Of a stretch of DNA of 64,000 nucleotides, positions 34,755 to 45,769 are shown piece after piece. The first letter of the stretch is position 1; each line of letters begins with the position of its first letter. Source of the stretch: Arthrobacter sp. TPD3018 (GTDB taxonomy: Bacteria > Pseudomonadota > Alphaproteobacteria > Sphingomonadales > Sphingomonadaceae); NCBI GenBank assembly GCA_003075315.1, contig QDFQ01000003.1:124001-188000 (forward strand), given 5' to 3'. Position numbers and translations under genes: made by a program. The notes beneath the pieces were generated by a model. That model made no database searches and had not been told where the DNA came from. It saw only the letters and a program-made list of their open reading frames with translations.

Positions 34755-35792
34755 TTACTTTTGCATCGCCTCGATCAGTTTCTTGACGTCCTGACTGCGG
34801 CCGCGCGGCACGATCATCACGTCGTTGCCGCACGCCACCACGATCAGATCGCTGACGCCCACCGCCGAGATGCGGACGCCGTCCGATCGGATCAGGCAAT
34901 TGTTCGTGTCGATCGCCAGCACCTCGCCGCGATGGTGATTGCCACGCTCGTCGCACGGGCTGATCGCGAGCAGTGCATCCCAGCTGCCGACGTCGCTCCA
35001 GCCCATCGCCACCGGCACCACGGCGACGCGATCGGCGCGTTCCATCACCGCATAGTCGATCGAATCCGACGGCGACGCCCCAAACGCGTCCGCATCCGGA
35101 TAGACCCGCACGCCCTCACGCCGGGCTTGCCCCATCGCCGTCTGCGCGGCGGTCAGGATCGCCGGGGCATGCGCCGCCAGCGCGCCCAGGAACATGTCGG
35201 CACGGAACAGGAAGATGCCGCCGTTCCACACATGATCGCCCGCCGCCAGCATCGCCTCGGCACGGTCGCGCGGCGGCTTTTCGACGAAGCGCGCGACGCG
35301 ATGCACACCCTCGGCCAGTCGGTCGCCGACCTGGATCCAGCCATAGCCGGTTTCCGGCGCATCGGGCGCGATCCCGAACGTCACCAGCCAGCCATCCGCA
35401 ACCATCGGCATCGCAGCCTCCACCGCGGCGCGAAACGCCTCGACATCCGCGATGACGTGATCGGACGGCATGACGAGCAGCGCGTCCTCCGCTCCCGCCG
35501 CCAGTGCCGCCAGCGCGATCGCCGGCGCGGTGTTGCGACCGACCGGTTCCAGGATCACCGCCTGCGGCTTGGCATCGGCGGCCGCGAGCTGTTCGTCGAT
35601 CGCATCGGCATGCCGCGCATTGGCGACGACGATCGGCGCCGCAAACGCTTCGCCATGCGCCCGCCGCGCGGTCAGCTGCAGCATCGTCTCGTCCGCGGTC
35701 AGCGGCAGCAACTGCTTGGGCATTTCGGGGCGCGACATAGGCCACAGCCGGGTGCCGGATCCTCCCGAAAGGATCACAGGAACGATCGTCAT
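34755..35792 (-). CDS. manC: Mannose-1-phosphate guanylyltransferase
   Basis: A 345-residue nucleotidyltransferase that makes GDP-mannose for exopolysaccharide synthesis. The signature VILSGGSGTRLWPMSRPEMPKQ is near the N-terminus (residues 6-27), followed by VMPSDHVI, FVEKPPRDRAEAML and WNGGIFLFRAD. It is shorter than bifunctional ManC/AlgA (about 470 residues) and lacks the isomerase cupin part, so it is a monofunctional enzyme. It is divergent from the sugar transferase operon across a 159-base gap with a nested inverted repeat. Confidence 0.9.
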   Translation of the reverse strand: MTIVPVILSGGSGTRLWPMSRPEMPKQLLPLTADETMLQLTARRAHGEAFAAPIVVANARHADAIDEQLAAADAKPQAVILEPVGRNTAPAIALAALAAGAEDALLVMPSDHVIADVEAFRAAVEAAMPMVADGWLVTFGIAPDAPETGYGWIQVGDRLAEGVHRVARFVEKPPRDRAEAMLAAGDHVWNGGIFLFRADMFLGALAAHAPAILTAAQTAMGQARREGVRVYPDADAFGASPSDSIDYAVMERADRVAVVPVAMGWSDVGSWDALLAISPCDERGNHHRGEVLAIDTNNCLIRSDGVRISAVGVSDLIVVACGNDVMIVPRGRSQDVKKLIEAMQK

Positions 35793-35894
35793 AAAGGTCA
35801 GGAAACTCCCAGGATATCTCTTCTTAGACCAGAAGGGACCGGAAACGTAACGATAATCCTCGCCGCTTGTTCAAGCTTTCTTCGTATTTTTCTG

Positions 35895-35939
35895 CGACGC
35901 CGCTGACAGCCTGTCGGAAAAGCTTACAGGACGGCGTCG
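35895..35939. promoter_or_regulatory. Nested inverted repeat in the manC/sugar transferase divergent region
   Basis: CGACGCCG (35895-35902) and CGGCGTCG (35932-35939) are perfect inverted arms enclosing an inner pair CCTGT (35910-35914) / ACAGG (35926-35930) around CGGAAAAGCTT. The inner half-sites read CCTGTNNG on both strands. It lies 12 bases before the sugar transferase ATG, so it could be a protein-binding site or an mRNA hairpin that limits initiation. Confidence 0.5.
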
Positions 35940-35951
35940 GAGGAGCCGGGC

Positions 35952-37340
35952 ATGATCCGCCTGTTCAAGCATTACGTGCCGCATGTCGTGCTGTTGCTCG
36001 GCTTGGTCGACGCAATGTTGCTGGTGCTGGCCGGCGAACTCGGCTGGGTGCTGCGCGCCTATCAGATCGGCATGCACGTCGATCCGATTACGACGCGCCT
36101 GCCGCAATTGCTGTCCTTCGCCTTCGCCTTGCAGATCGCCCTGATCGCGGTCGGTGCCTATGGCGTCGCCTCGCTCCTGTCGCTCCGCTTCGCGGCGGCA
36201 CGGTTGGCGGTCGCGTTGCTGATCGGCGTGTCGTGTCTGTCGATCCTGTTCTTCCTGATCCCGCCGCTGGCGCTATGGCGGTCGAACCTTGCCTATGCGA
36301 CGCTGATCGCGGCGGTGTTGCTGGTGATCGTGCGCGGCGTCGTCGGGCGTCTCGTCGGTGGAGACCTGCTCAAGCGGCGCATCCTGGTACTGGGGGCGGG
36401 CGCGCAGGCGAACCGTATCCGCGATCTGGCGCAGCAGCCCGGCGCCAGCGTCATCGTCGCCGGCTTCATCGCGATGCGCGATGGCGAAACGGTGGTGCCG
36501 GATGCGATCCCGCGCGGCGCCATCCCCAACCTGGCTGCGCACGTCCTCGACAATCAGGTTGCCGAGGTGGTCCTGGCGCTGGAGGAGCGACGCGGCGCGC
36601 TGCCGTTGCAGGACCTGCTGCGCGTCCGCACCACCGGCGTCGCGGTCACCAACATTTCGAGCTTCCTCGAACGCGAGACGGGGCGGATCGATCTCCGCTC
36701 GGTCAATCCGTCGTGGCTGATCTTCTCGGACGGTTTCGCCTCGGGCCGCATGGTGTCGAGCGCGTTCAAACGCGCCTTCGACGTCACCGTCAGCCTGCTG
36801 CTGCTCACGCTGACCCTGCCGGTCATCCTGTTGACCGCGGCGGCGATCCGCCTCGAATCGAAGGGCCCCGCCTTTTACCGCCAGCGCCGCGTCGGCCTGT
36901 ACAACCAGGGCTTCGACATTCTGAAGCTGCGCTCGATGCGCCAGGATGCCGAGGTGCCTGGTCAGGCGGTCTGGGCGGAAAAGGACGATCCCCGCATCAC
37001 CCGCATCGGCCGCGTCATTCGCAAGATACGGATCGACGAGCTGCCGCAGGCCTGGTCGGTGCTGAAGGGCGAGATGAGCTTCGTCGGCCCGCGCCCCGAA
37101 CGCCCGCAATTCGTCGCGCAGCTCGAACAGCAGCTGCCCTATTATGCCGAGCGGCACATGGTGAAGCCCGGCATCACCGGCTGGGCGCAGATCAACTACC
37201 CCTATGGCGCATCGATCGAGGACGCGCGCCACAAGCTCGAATACGACCTCTATTATGCCAAGAACTATTCGCCCTTTCTCGACCTGTTGATCCTGTTGCA
37301 GACGTTGCGCGTGATCCTGTGGCCGTCGGGCGCGCGCTAG
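35952..37340 (+). CDS. TIGR03013-type XrtA/PEP-CTERM system sugar transferase (polyprenyl-phosphate phosphoglycosyltransferase)
   Basis: A 462-residue membrane enzyme that starts exopolysaccharide repeat synthesis by moving a sugar phosphate onto undecaprenyl phosphate. It has four N-terminal membrane helices, a Rossmann-like region with RRILVLGAGAQANRIR, and the C-terminal bacterial sugar transferase domain from about 275: KRAFDVTVSLLLL, KGPAFYRQRRVGLYN, FDILKLRSMRQDAE, RKIRIDELPQ and FVGPRPERP. The overall layout matches the sugar transferase family found next to exosortase A genes. It leads the prsK/prsR operon, with only four bases between its stop and prsK. Confidence 0.9.
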   Translation: MIRLFKHYVPHVVLLLGLVDAMLLVLAGELGWVLRAYQIGMHVDPITTRLPQLLSFAFALQIALIAVGAYGVASLLSLRFAAARLAVALLIGVSCLSILFFLIPPLALWRSNLAYATLIAAVLLVIVRGVVGRLVGGDLLKRRILVLGAGAQANRIRDLAQQPGASVIVAGFIAMRDGETVVPDAIPRGAIPNLAAHVLDNQVAEVVLALEERRGALPLQDLLRVRTTGVAVTNISSFLERETGRIDLRSVNPSWLIFSDGFASGRMVSSAFKRAFDVTVSLLLLTLTLPVILLTAAAIRLESKGPAFYRQRRVGLYNQGFDILKLRSMRQDAEVPGQAVWAEKDDPRITRIGRVIRKIRIDELPQAWSVLKGEMSFVGPRPERPQFVAQLEQQLPYYAERHMVKPGITGWAQINYPYGASIEDARHKLEYDLYYAKNYSPFLDLLILLQTLRVILWPSGAR

Positions 37341-37344
37341 CATC

Positions 37345-39384
37345 ATGGTGATGCTGATCCTGTGGGGGCATGCACTCGCCGCGCTCGGCTTTGGGGCGCT
37401 TGCACTGGCCTGGGCGCGTCGGGCGGCGGCGGTCGGCCTGCCCAGTCGCATGCTGGTCGCGGCGCTGGCGGTGACGGCGCTGTGGGCGCTAGCGGTGGCG
37501 GGAATCGGCGAAGCCGACCTCGTCACCCGCGTCGTACAGTCGTTGCGCAACCTCACCTGGCTCGCGGCGATGCTGGTACTGGTCCGACGGACCGGCGCCG
37601 GCGCGGCGGCGGTGTACGCGCTCTACGCAGCGACCGCGACGGTCAGTGCGCTGGCGATCGGTTGCGCATTGCTCGAGACGCTGCCGTTCGCGGCGACGAC
37701 GCTGGCGACGCTCGCCGACCTGCGGCTGATCGCGCGCATGCTGGCGGCGGTCGGCGGGCTGATCCTGGTCCACCAGCTCGCCTTCGTCGGTCGCGAGCGG
37801 GAACGGGGGCGGATCGTGCTAATCGCGGCGGCGATCGCCACCATCTGGGGGCTTGACCTGCTCGTCGCGGCGGCGGACTGGGGTTGGGGGGCGTCGCCCG
37901 CCGTGGTTGTGGTTCGCGGCGTCGCCCTGACCGCTGCCACCGTGTTCCTCGCGGTGCCGTTGCAGGCCGATCGGCGCGGCCTGTCGCTGTCGCATGACGT
38001 CGCGATGCGGCTGTTCGTCGCGACCGCGATCGCCGCCTATGTCGGCGCGACATTGCTCGCGACGCAGGTCGCCGGCCGCTATGCGGGCGATGCCGCGCGC
38101 GTGGCGCAGACCGCGATCGTGCTCGGCGCGACCACCGCGCTGATGACCTTGCTGTCGACGCCCTGGCTGCGCGCCTGGACCAAGGTTAAGGTCGCCAAGC
38201 ATTTCTTCGATCACCGCTATGACTATCGTGCCGAATGGCAGCGCTTTACCGCTACGCTGGGCTCGCCGGGCGAGGGCGCCGACCCGCTCGACCGCCGCAT
38301 CGTCCGCGCGATGGCGGAGCTGACCGGATCGCCCGCCGGCCTGCTGCTGATCCCCGCGGGGATGGCCCTTGAAGCAGGCGCTGCATGGCACTGGCCCGAA
38401 CACCCGCCCGAAGCGGCAGCGGGCGATACCGCGCTCTTCGCCTATCTGTCCGCGACCGGTCGCATCGTCGCGCTCGACCAGGTTCGCCGCGGCGACGCAC
38501 CGGAGGGAGAGGGCGCGGCGGTGCCGGCATGGATGTGTACGCAGGACGAGGCTTGGGCGCTCGTGCCCCTGTTGCACGGCACCAGCCTGATCGGGGCGAT
38601 CCTGCTGGCCCGCCCGGCAGTGGATCGCGCGCTCGACTGGGAAGACCTCGATCTGCTCCGAGTCGCCGGGCGGCAGGCGGCGAGCTACCTTGCCGAGGAT
38701 CGCGCGCATGCTGCGCTCGCCGATGCTGCACGCTTCGACGAATTCAACCGACGCTTCGCCTTCATCCTCCATGATATCAAGAACATGGTCAGCGGCCTCA
38801 GTCTCGTCGCGCGCAATGCGGAGCGGCATGCCGACAATCCCGCCTTCCGCGCCGACATGGTCGAAACCCTCAAGGACTCCGCCGCCCGTATGAACGCGCT
38901 GCTCGCCCGCCTGTCGCAGCATCACCGCAGCCTGCCCGAACCCCTACAGCCGGTCGACGTCGCCATGCTCGCCGCACGCTTGGCCGGCGCCCGCCGCGCG
39001 CAGCACGCGATCGAGGTCGCAGGGCAGGGGACGGCGCTGGCGCAGCCCGGGCGGCTCGAACAATTGCTCGGTCACCTGCTGCAGAACGCCGTCGAGGCCT
39101 CGCCCGCCGACGCGCCGATCGCGATCGCGATCACGACGGAGGGCGCGCGCGTCGAGATCGACGTGGTCGACCAGGGCTGTGGCATGAGCGCCGCCTTCAT
39201 CCGCGACCAATTGTTCCGCGCCTTCGCCTCGTCCAAGCCCGACGGCTTCGGCCTCGGCGCCTATGAGGCGCGCGAACTGGCGACGGCGATGGGCGGCACG
39301 TTGACCGTCACCAGTCGCGAAGGCGCCGGAACGCGGTTCCGCGTCACGCTGCCGGCCGCGACGGCATTGGAGGCAGCGGCATGA
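37345..39384 (+). CDS. prsK: XrtA/PEP-CTERM system histidine kinase
   Basis: A 679-residue membrane kinase. About eight helices fill the first 275 residues, followed by a GAF-like region (about 300-450), a dimerisation domain with the phospho-acceptor His476 in ILHDIKNM, and an HATPase domain with LLQNAVEASP, DQGCGMS and FGLGAYEARELA. This domain order is that of PrsK kinases partnered with PrsR. Its signal is unknown. The end overlaps prsR by four bases, giving coupled synthesis of kinase and regulator. Confidence 0.92.
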   Translation: MVMLILWGHALAALGFGALALAWARRAAAVGLPSRMLVAALAVTALWALAVAGIGEADLVTRVVQSLRNLTWLAAMLVLVRRTGAGAAAVYALYAATATVSALAIGCALLETLPFAATTLATLADLRLIARMLAAVGGLILVHQLAFVGRERERGRIVLIAAAIATIWGLDLLVAAADWGWGASPAVVVVRGVALTAATVFLAVPLQADRRGLSLSHDVAMRLFVATAIAAYVGATLLATQVAGRYAGDAARVAQTAIVLGATTALMTLLSTPWLRAWTKVKVAKHFFDHRYDYRAEWQRFTATLGSPGEGADPLDRRIVRAMAELTGSPAGLLLIPAGMALEAGAAWHWPEHPPEAAAGDTALFAYLSATGRIVALDQVRRGDAPEGEGAAVPAWMCTQDEAWALVPLLHGTSLIGAILLARPAVDRALDWEDLDLLRVAGRQAASYLAEDRAHAALADAARFDEFNRRFAFILHDIKNMVSGLSLVARNAERHADNPAFRADMVETLKDSAARMNALLARLSQHHRSLPEPLQPVDVAMLAARLAGARRAQHAIEVAGQGTALAQPGRLEQLLGHLLQNAVEASPADAPIAIAITTEGARVEIDVVDQGCGMSAAFIRDQLFRAFASSKPDGFGLGAYEARELATAMGGTLTVTSREGAGTRFRVTLPAATALEAAA

Positions 39385-40739
39385 GCGAGGTGCGGCCCGT
39401 CCTGCTCGTCGTCGAGGACGACCTCGCGCTGCAACGCCAGTTACGCTGGGCCTATGAAGGCTATGAGATCGTCACCGCCGCCACCCGGGCCGAGGCGATC
39501 GACGCGTTGCGCCTCCACGAACCCGCCGTCGTCACGCTCGACCTCGGCCTGCCGCCCGACCCCGACGGCACCAGCGAAGGCTTTGCGACGCTGGCGGAGA
39601 TGCTGGCGCTGAAGCCCGATACCAAGATCATCGTCGCCTCCGGCCACGGCGCGCGGGCGAGTGCGCTGGACGCCATCGCGCTGGGCGCTTGGGATTTCTA
39701 CGCCAAACCGATCGACATCGACGCGCTGGGGCTGATCGTCGCGCGCGCCTTTCACGTCCACGGGCTCGAGGCGGAAAACCGCCGCCTCGCCGCGCGGGAT
39801 ACCGGTCACGCAGGATTCGGCGGCCTGATCTACGCCTCGAATGCGATGGCGAAGGTGGTGCGCACGGTCGAACGCGTCGCGCCGGCCGACGTGTCGGTCA
39901 TGCTGCTCGGCGCCAGCGGCACCGGCAAGGAATTGCTGGCGCGCGGGCTACACGAGGCGTCGCCGCGACGCACCGGCGCCTTCGTCGCGATCAACTGCGC
40001 CGCCATTCCCGAAACCTTGCTCGAAAGCGAATTGTTCGGCCACGAAAAGGGCGCGTTCACGGGGGCGGTGAAGACGACGCCCGGCAAGATCGAACAGGCC
40101 GAGGGCGGCACCTTGTTTCTCGACGAAATCGGCGACGTGCCGCTGCCGCTCCAGGTCAAATTGTTGCGCTTCCTTCAGGAACGCGTCATCGAACGCATCG
40201 GCGGGCGCAAGGCCATCCCGGTCGACACGCGCATCGTGTGCGCGACGCACCGCGACGTCGATGCGATGGTCGCCGGGGGCAGCTTCCGCGACGACCTCTA
40301 TTACCGCCTCGCCGAGATCGTCGTGCGCATCCCGTCGCTCGCCGAACGGCCGGGCGATGCGGCGCTGCTCGCCCGCGCGCTCGTGCGCCGCCATGCCGCG
40401 GCGATGAAGCTGCCGGTCACCGGCCTCGCCCCCGATGCGCTCGCCGCGATCGAGGCTTGGGGCTGGCCCGGCAACGTCCGCGAGCTCGAAAACCGCATCA
40501 AGCGCGCGGTCATCATGGCGGACGGCAAGCTGGTCACTGCTGCCGACCTCGATCTCGTCGCCGCGTCCGACGACGGACTGCCCCTCAACCTGCGCACCGC
40601 GCGCGAAGCGGCCGATCGGCAGGCAATCCGCCAGGCGCTGGCGCAGGCGGGCGGCAACATCTCCGGTGCGTCGCGACTGCTCGGCATCAGCCGCCCGACG
40701 CTGTACGACCTCCTGAAAAGCTACGACCTGCATGGCTGA
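39381..40739 (+). CDS. prsR: PEP-CTERM-box response regulator transcription factor (sigma54 activator)
   Basis: A 452-residue NtrC-type activator. The receiver domain has Asp54 as likely phosphorylation site and Lys109. The AAA+ domain has Walker A GASGTGKE (177-184), the sigma54-contact loop GAFTGA (224-229) and FLDEIGDVPLP. The C-terminal helix-turn-helix is in GNISGASRLLGISRPTLYDL (425-444). PrsR proteins activate genes of exopolysaccharide and PEP-CTERM systems with RpoN; no -24/-12 site was found upstream of the local operon. It overlaps prsK by four and the next gene by eight bases. Confidence 0.94.
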   Translation: MSEVRPVLLVVEDDLALQRQLRWAYEGYEIVTAATRAEAIDALRLHEPAVVTLDLGLPPDPDGTSEGFATLAEMLALKPDTKIIVASGHGARASALDAIALGAWDFYAKPIDIDALGLIVARAFHVHGLEAENRRLAARDTGHAGFGGLIYASNAMAKVVRTVERVAPADVSVMLLGASGTGKELLARGLHEASPRRTGAFVAINCAAIPETLLESELFGHEKGAFTGAVKTTPGKIEQAEGGTLFLDEIGDVPLPLQVKLLRFLQERVIERIGGRKAIPVDTRIVCATHRDVDAMVAGGSFRDDLYYRLAEIVVRIPSLAERPGDAALLARALVRRHAAAMKLPVTGLAPDALAAIEAWGWPGNVRELENRIKRAVIMADGKLVTAADLDLVAASDDGLPLNLRTAREAADRQAIRQALAQAGGNISGASRLLGISRPTLYDLLKSYDLHG

Positions 40740-42729
40740 TCCGCGCTATCCGATGCTGCGCCGTCGTCGGCGGCGGCGCGGGATGCGGCTCAGGCTGCCG
40801 ACGATCACCCGCGGTCGGGCGATTGCACTCGGCATCCTCGCATTGGTGCTGATCGCCGCGGCCGCACTCGCGCTGCGTCCGACATCCCGTCCCGCGCCCG
40901 CCCAGGCGCTCGCCGATGCGCGCACCGCCTTCGGGCTCGGCAATTTCAGCGCCGCACGCAACCATGCACTCGCCGCGCTGGCCGGCGACCCCGCGTCACG
41001 CCCCGCGATGCTGCTGCTCGCACGCAGCTATCTGCGGCTGGGCGAGGGCGCCGCCGCGGAGGGCACGCTCGCGCGGGTCGGCAAGCTCGGCGAACCGGCG
41101 GTGGCGCTCGCCGGCCTGCAAGCGCAGGCGCGGCTGTTGCAGGGCGACCCCCAGGGTGCGCTCGACCGCGCCGATCAGGCCGCGGCCGACGATGGCGATG
41201 CGGTCCGCGCCCGTGCGCGCGCCACCGCACTCGGCGGCGACGCGGGGCAGGGCGCCCGGCTGCTGACCGACTGGATCGCCGCGCACCCCAATGACGCGCT
41301 GGCGGTGATGGACTTCGGCCGCATCCGCCTCGATGCCGGCGAACTCACCGGCGCCACGCAGGCGGCGGCGCGCGCGGTGCGGCTCGCCCCCGGCGATCCC
41401 GGCCCGCTGACCCTGCAGGCGGAGGTGGTGCGGACCCGCTATGGCCTGACCGCCGCATTGCCGTGGTTCGAGGCGGCGTTGCAGCGCGATGCCTATTACA
41501 CGCCAGCGCTGATCGGCTATGCCGCGACGCTGGGCGAGGTAGGGCGCAACGCCGATCTGCTCGACGCCGCCCGCGCCGCGCTCGCCGCCCGGCCGGGCCA
41601 TCCGCAGGCGCTGTATCTGCAAGCCGTCCTCGCCGCGCGTGCGGGCAAACCGGGCCTCGCCCGCGCGATGCTCTACCATGCCGGCGGCGCGCTCGCCGGC
41701 ACGCCGGGGGCGATGCTGCTCGACGGCGGAGCCGATCTCCAAGCGGGTCTATACGAGGGCGCGACCGGTACGTGGCGCCGGCTTGCCGAGGCACAGCCCG
41801 CCAATTTGGTCGTCCGCCGCCTGCTCGGCAACGCGATGCTGCGCGCGGGCGATCCCGCTGGCGCGCTCGACTGGCTGGGCCCCGCAATCCAGCGCCGCGA
41901 CGCCGACGCCTATACGCTGACGCTCGCCGCCCGCGCCTATGAAGCGCGCGGCGATCGCCTGACCGCCGGGCAATTGCTCGACCGCGCGGCGCGCGGCGCC
42001 GCCGACGGCGCGGGCGGCTTCGCCAGCGACGACACCGTCGGCACGCTGCGCGCCGCGGCGGCGGGCGATCCCGGCGACCCGCATGCGCTGATCGAGGTGA
42101 TCCGCGGCCAGCTGTCCGCCGGCGATACCGCGGGCGCCATCGCCCAGGCGCGTGTCCTCGTTGCGCAAAGCCCGGGCGCGCCGCCCGCACAGCTCGCGCT
42201 CGGCGACACGCTTGCCGCCGCGGGCCGCTATGCCGAGGCCGCACCCATCTACGCCCGCGCCGCCAGCCTGTCGTTCGACGAGGCGACGATGCTGCGACTG
42301 GTCGATGCCTGGGGTCGCGCGGGCCGTCCCGAACAGGCGGCGGCGGCGCTGTCGTTGTTCCTCGAACAGAATCCGCAGAACCTGACCGCGCAAGGCTTGC
42401 GCGGCCGGTTGCAGATCGCGACTGGCGAGGCCGATGCGGGTATCGAGACGCTGGAGGCGGTGCGCCGTATCGCCGGCAACCGCGACGCCGCGTTGCTCGC
42501 CGATCTCGCGCGCGGCTATGCGGCGACCGACGACGGCGCCGTCGCCCGCCGCTACGCTCGCGCGGCCTATGCGCTGTCGCCGATGAACCCCGGCGTGTGC
42601 GACGCTTATGCCCTCGCCCTCGCCGCGGACGGCGACCTTGCCGGCGCGCGCCAGCTCGCGGCCAAGGCGCTGGCGCTTGCCCCCGGCGACCCGCGCATCG
42701 CCGCGCATGCCCGAGCGCTCGCCCGCTGA
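40732..42729 (+). CDS. prsT: TPR-repeat protein, PrsT-like
   Basis: A 665-residue protein with a basic N-terminus (RRRRRRRG), one membrane helix (about 28-48) and then a long series of Ala-rich TPR motifs to the end, such as LADARTAFGLGNFSAARNHA and AALAGDPASRPAMLLLARSY. Position directly after prsK and prsR, with an eight-base overlap, is that of the TPR gene prsT of exosortase loci. Known PrsT proteins are usually larger lipoproteins; this one has no lipobox and seems membrane-anchored, so the name is tentative. Probably a periplasmic scaffold for polysaccharide export. Confidence 0.7.
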   Translation: MADPRYPMLRRRRRRRGMRLRLPTITRGRAIALGILALVLIAAAALALRPTSRPAPAQALADARTAFGLGNFSAARNHALAALAGDPASRPAMLLLARSYLRLGEGAAAEGTLARVGKLGEPAVALAGLQAQARLLQGDPQGALDRADQAAADDGDAVRARARATALGGDAGQGARLLTDWIAAHPNDALAVMDFGRIRLDAGELTGATQAAARAVRLAPGDPGPLTLQAEVVRTRYGLTAALPWFEAALQRDAYYTPALIGYAATLGEVGRNADLLDAARAALAARPGHPQALYLQAVLAARAGKPGLARAMLYHAGGALAGTPGAMLLDGGADLQAGLYEGATGTWRRLAEAQPANLVVRRLLGNAMLRAGDPAGALDWLGPAIQRRDADAYTLTLAARAYEARGDRLTAGQLLDRAARGAADGAGGFASDDTVGTLRAAAAGDPGDPHALIEVIRGQLSAGDTAGAIAQARVLVAQSPGAPPAQLALGDTLAAAGRYAEAAPIYARAASLSFDEATMLRLVDAWGRAGRPEQAAAALSLFLEQNPQNLTAQGLRGRLQIATGEADAGIETLEAVRRIAGNRDAALLADLARGYAATDDGAVARRYARAAYALSPMNPGVCDAYALALAADGDLAGARQLAAKALALAPGDPRIAAHARALAR

Positions 42730-42757
42730 CCGCTTGCGCGCGGCGGACGGCCAAGCC

Positions 42758-43588
42758 ATGACGCACGCCATGGCCGATCCCGCCACCGACCCGCTGCTGC
42801 GTATCGCCGCGGCCCTCGACCGCCTGTCGCCCCCGCCGCCGCCGGGCGCCGACCCCGCCGCGCACCCTGCGTATGTCTGGCGGGGCGACGTGCTGGTCGC
42901 CGCCCGCGCCTTCGCGCCGCTGCCGCCCGAACTGCTCGTCGGTATCGACAAGCAAAAGACCGCGCTGATCGACAACCTCCGCCGCCTTGCCGCCGGGGCT
43001 GCGGCGCAGGACGTGCTGCTGTGGGGCGCGCGCGGCACCGGCAAGTCGGCGCTGGTCAAGGCCGCGGTCGGCGCGGTTCAGGCGGAGGGCGGCGCCATCG
43101 CATTGGTCGAGGTCGCGGCGCTCGACACGCTGCCGCAGCTCTTCGCCCGTCTCGCCAGCGTCCCCCGCGCCTTCGCGCTGTTCCTCGACGACCTCGGCGT
43201 CGAAGCACCCGCGGAAGGGCGCATCCTGCGCTCGCTGCTCGAAGGCGGCGCCGAGGCGCGCCCGGCCAACGTCCGCCTGCTCGTCACCGCCAACCGCCGC
43301 CACCTGATGCCGCGCGACATCGAGGAGCAAAGCAGCGCGATCAACCCGCGCGACAGTATCGACGACCAACTCGCGCTCGCCGACCGCTTCGGCCTCAGCC
43401 TCGGCTTCCACGCGCTCGACCAGGACGGCTATTGCGCGATCGTCGCCGGCTACGCCGCCCGCTACGACCTGCCCTTCGACGCGGCCGAGGCGATCAACTG
43501 GGCCACCCGCCGCGGCAGCCGCTCGGGCCGCGTGGCGTGGCAATATATCACCGAAGTCGCAGGCCGTCTGGGGCGCAGCCTGCCCTAA
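42758..43588 (+). CDS. DUF815 family P-loop ATPase
   Basis: A 276-residue cytosolic ATPase. Motifs are YVWRGDVLVAARAFAPLPPE, ELLVGIDKQKTALIDNLRRL, Walker A WGARGTGKSAL (about 88-98), Walker B FALFLDDLGVE, and RLLVTANRRHLMPR with arginine-finger candidates. DUF815 proteins are AAA-like and of unknown function. The start is taken at ATG 42758; ATG 42770 is an alternative. It follows the TPR gene by 28 bases, so it may belong to the prs operon, though it is found in other contexts too. Confidence 0.87.
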   Translation: MTHAMADPATDPLLRIAAALDRLSPPPPPGADPAAHPAYVWRGDVLVAARAFAPLPPELLVGIDKQKTALIDNLRRLAAGAAAQDVLLWGARGTGKSALVKAAVGAVQAEGGAIALVEVAALDTLPQLFARLASVPRAFALFLDDLGVEAPAEGRILRSLLEGGAEARPANVRLLVTANRRHLMPRDIEEQSSAINPRDSIDDQLALADRFGLSLGFHALDQDGYCAIVAGYAARYDLPFDAAEAINWATRRGSRSGRVAWQYITEVAGRLGRSLP

Positions 43589-43610
43589 TTCGAGGAAAGA
43601 TGCCCCCCTT

Positions 43611-43715
43611 CGTCATCCCGGCGAACGCCGGGATCCATGGACACGGCGAAACCGGCGAGCGCGCGCAACTACAAGCCGCCCGCAAACCTGGATCCCGGCA
43701 TCCGCCGGGATGACG
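43611..43715. repeat. Two-armed palindromic repeat, CGTCATCCCGGCG type
   Basis: Left arm CGTCATCCCGGCGAACGCCG and right arm ending ATCCGCCGGGATGACG. It pairs side by side with the next element in the gap between convergent genes. Confidence 0.87.
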
Positions 43716-43751
43716 AAAGAGGGGAGGCGAACCGTCCGCCACCCCAAACCC

Positions 43752-43847
43752 CGTCATTCCCGCGAAGGCGGGAATCCAGAACCGCTACCGCTGCGGCGCC
43801 TTCACTGACGTCAGCGCGTCTGGATTCCCGCCTGCGCGGGAATGACG
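43752..43847. repeat. Two-armed palindromic repeat, CGTCATTCCCGC type
   Basis: Left arm CGTCATTCCCGCGAAGGCGG and right arm ending GCCTGCGCGGGAATGACG. The two repeats fill nearly all of the 281-base gap between the DUF815 and ABC-F genes; no further element was seen. Confidence 0.9.
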
Positions 43848-43869
43848 GATGCGAACGCGGGCAGCGCGC

Positions 43870-45648
<1,779 letters not shown>

Positions 45649-45769
45649 GATGCGCCCGCAGGTAGGCGGCGGCGCGTGTCCCGGCAAGCGTGGCGAGGGC
45701 TTGTGCCTGAATGGTATGCAACCGTGTCATTCACAGGGTGTTCAATGCCTCCCGCTTATGCAAGGCGTC

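Noticed and set aside
35793..35951. RpoN (-24/-12) promoter before the sugar transferase operon
   Set aside because: No GG-N10-GC pair with suitable flanks was found in the divergent region.
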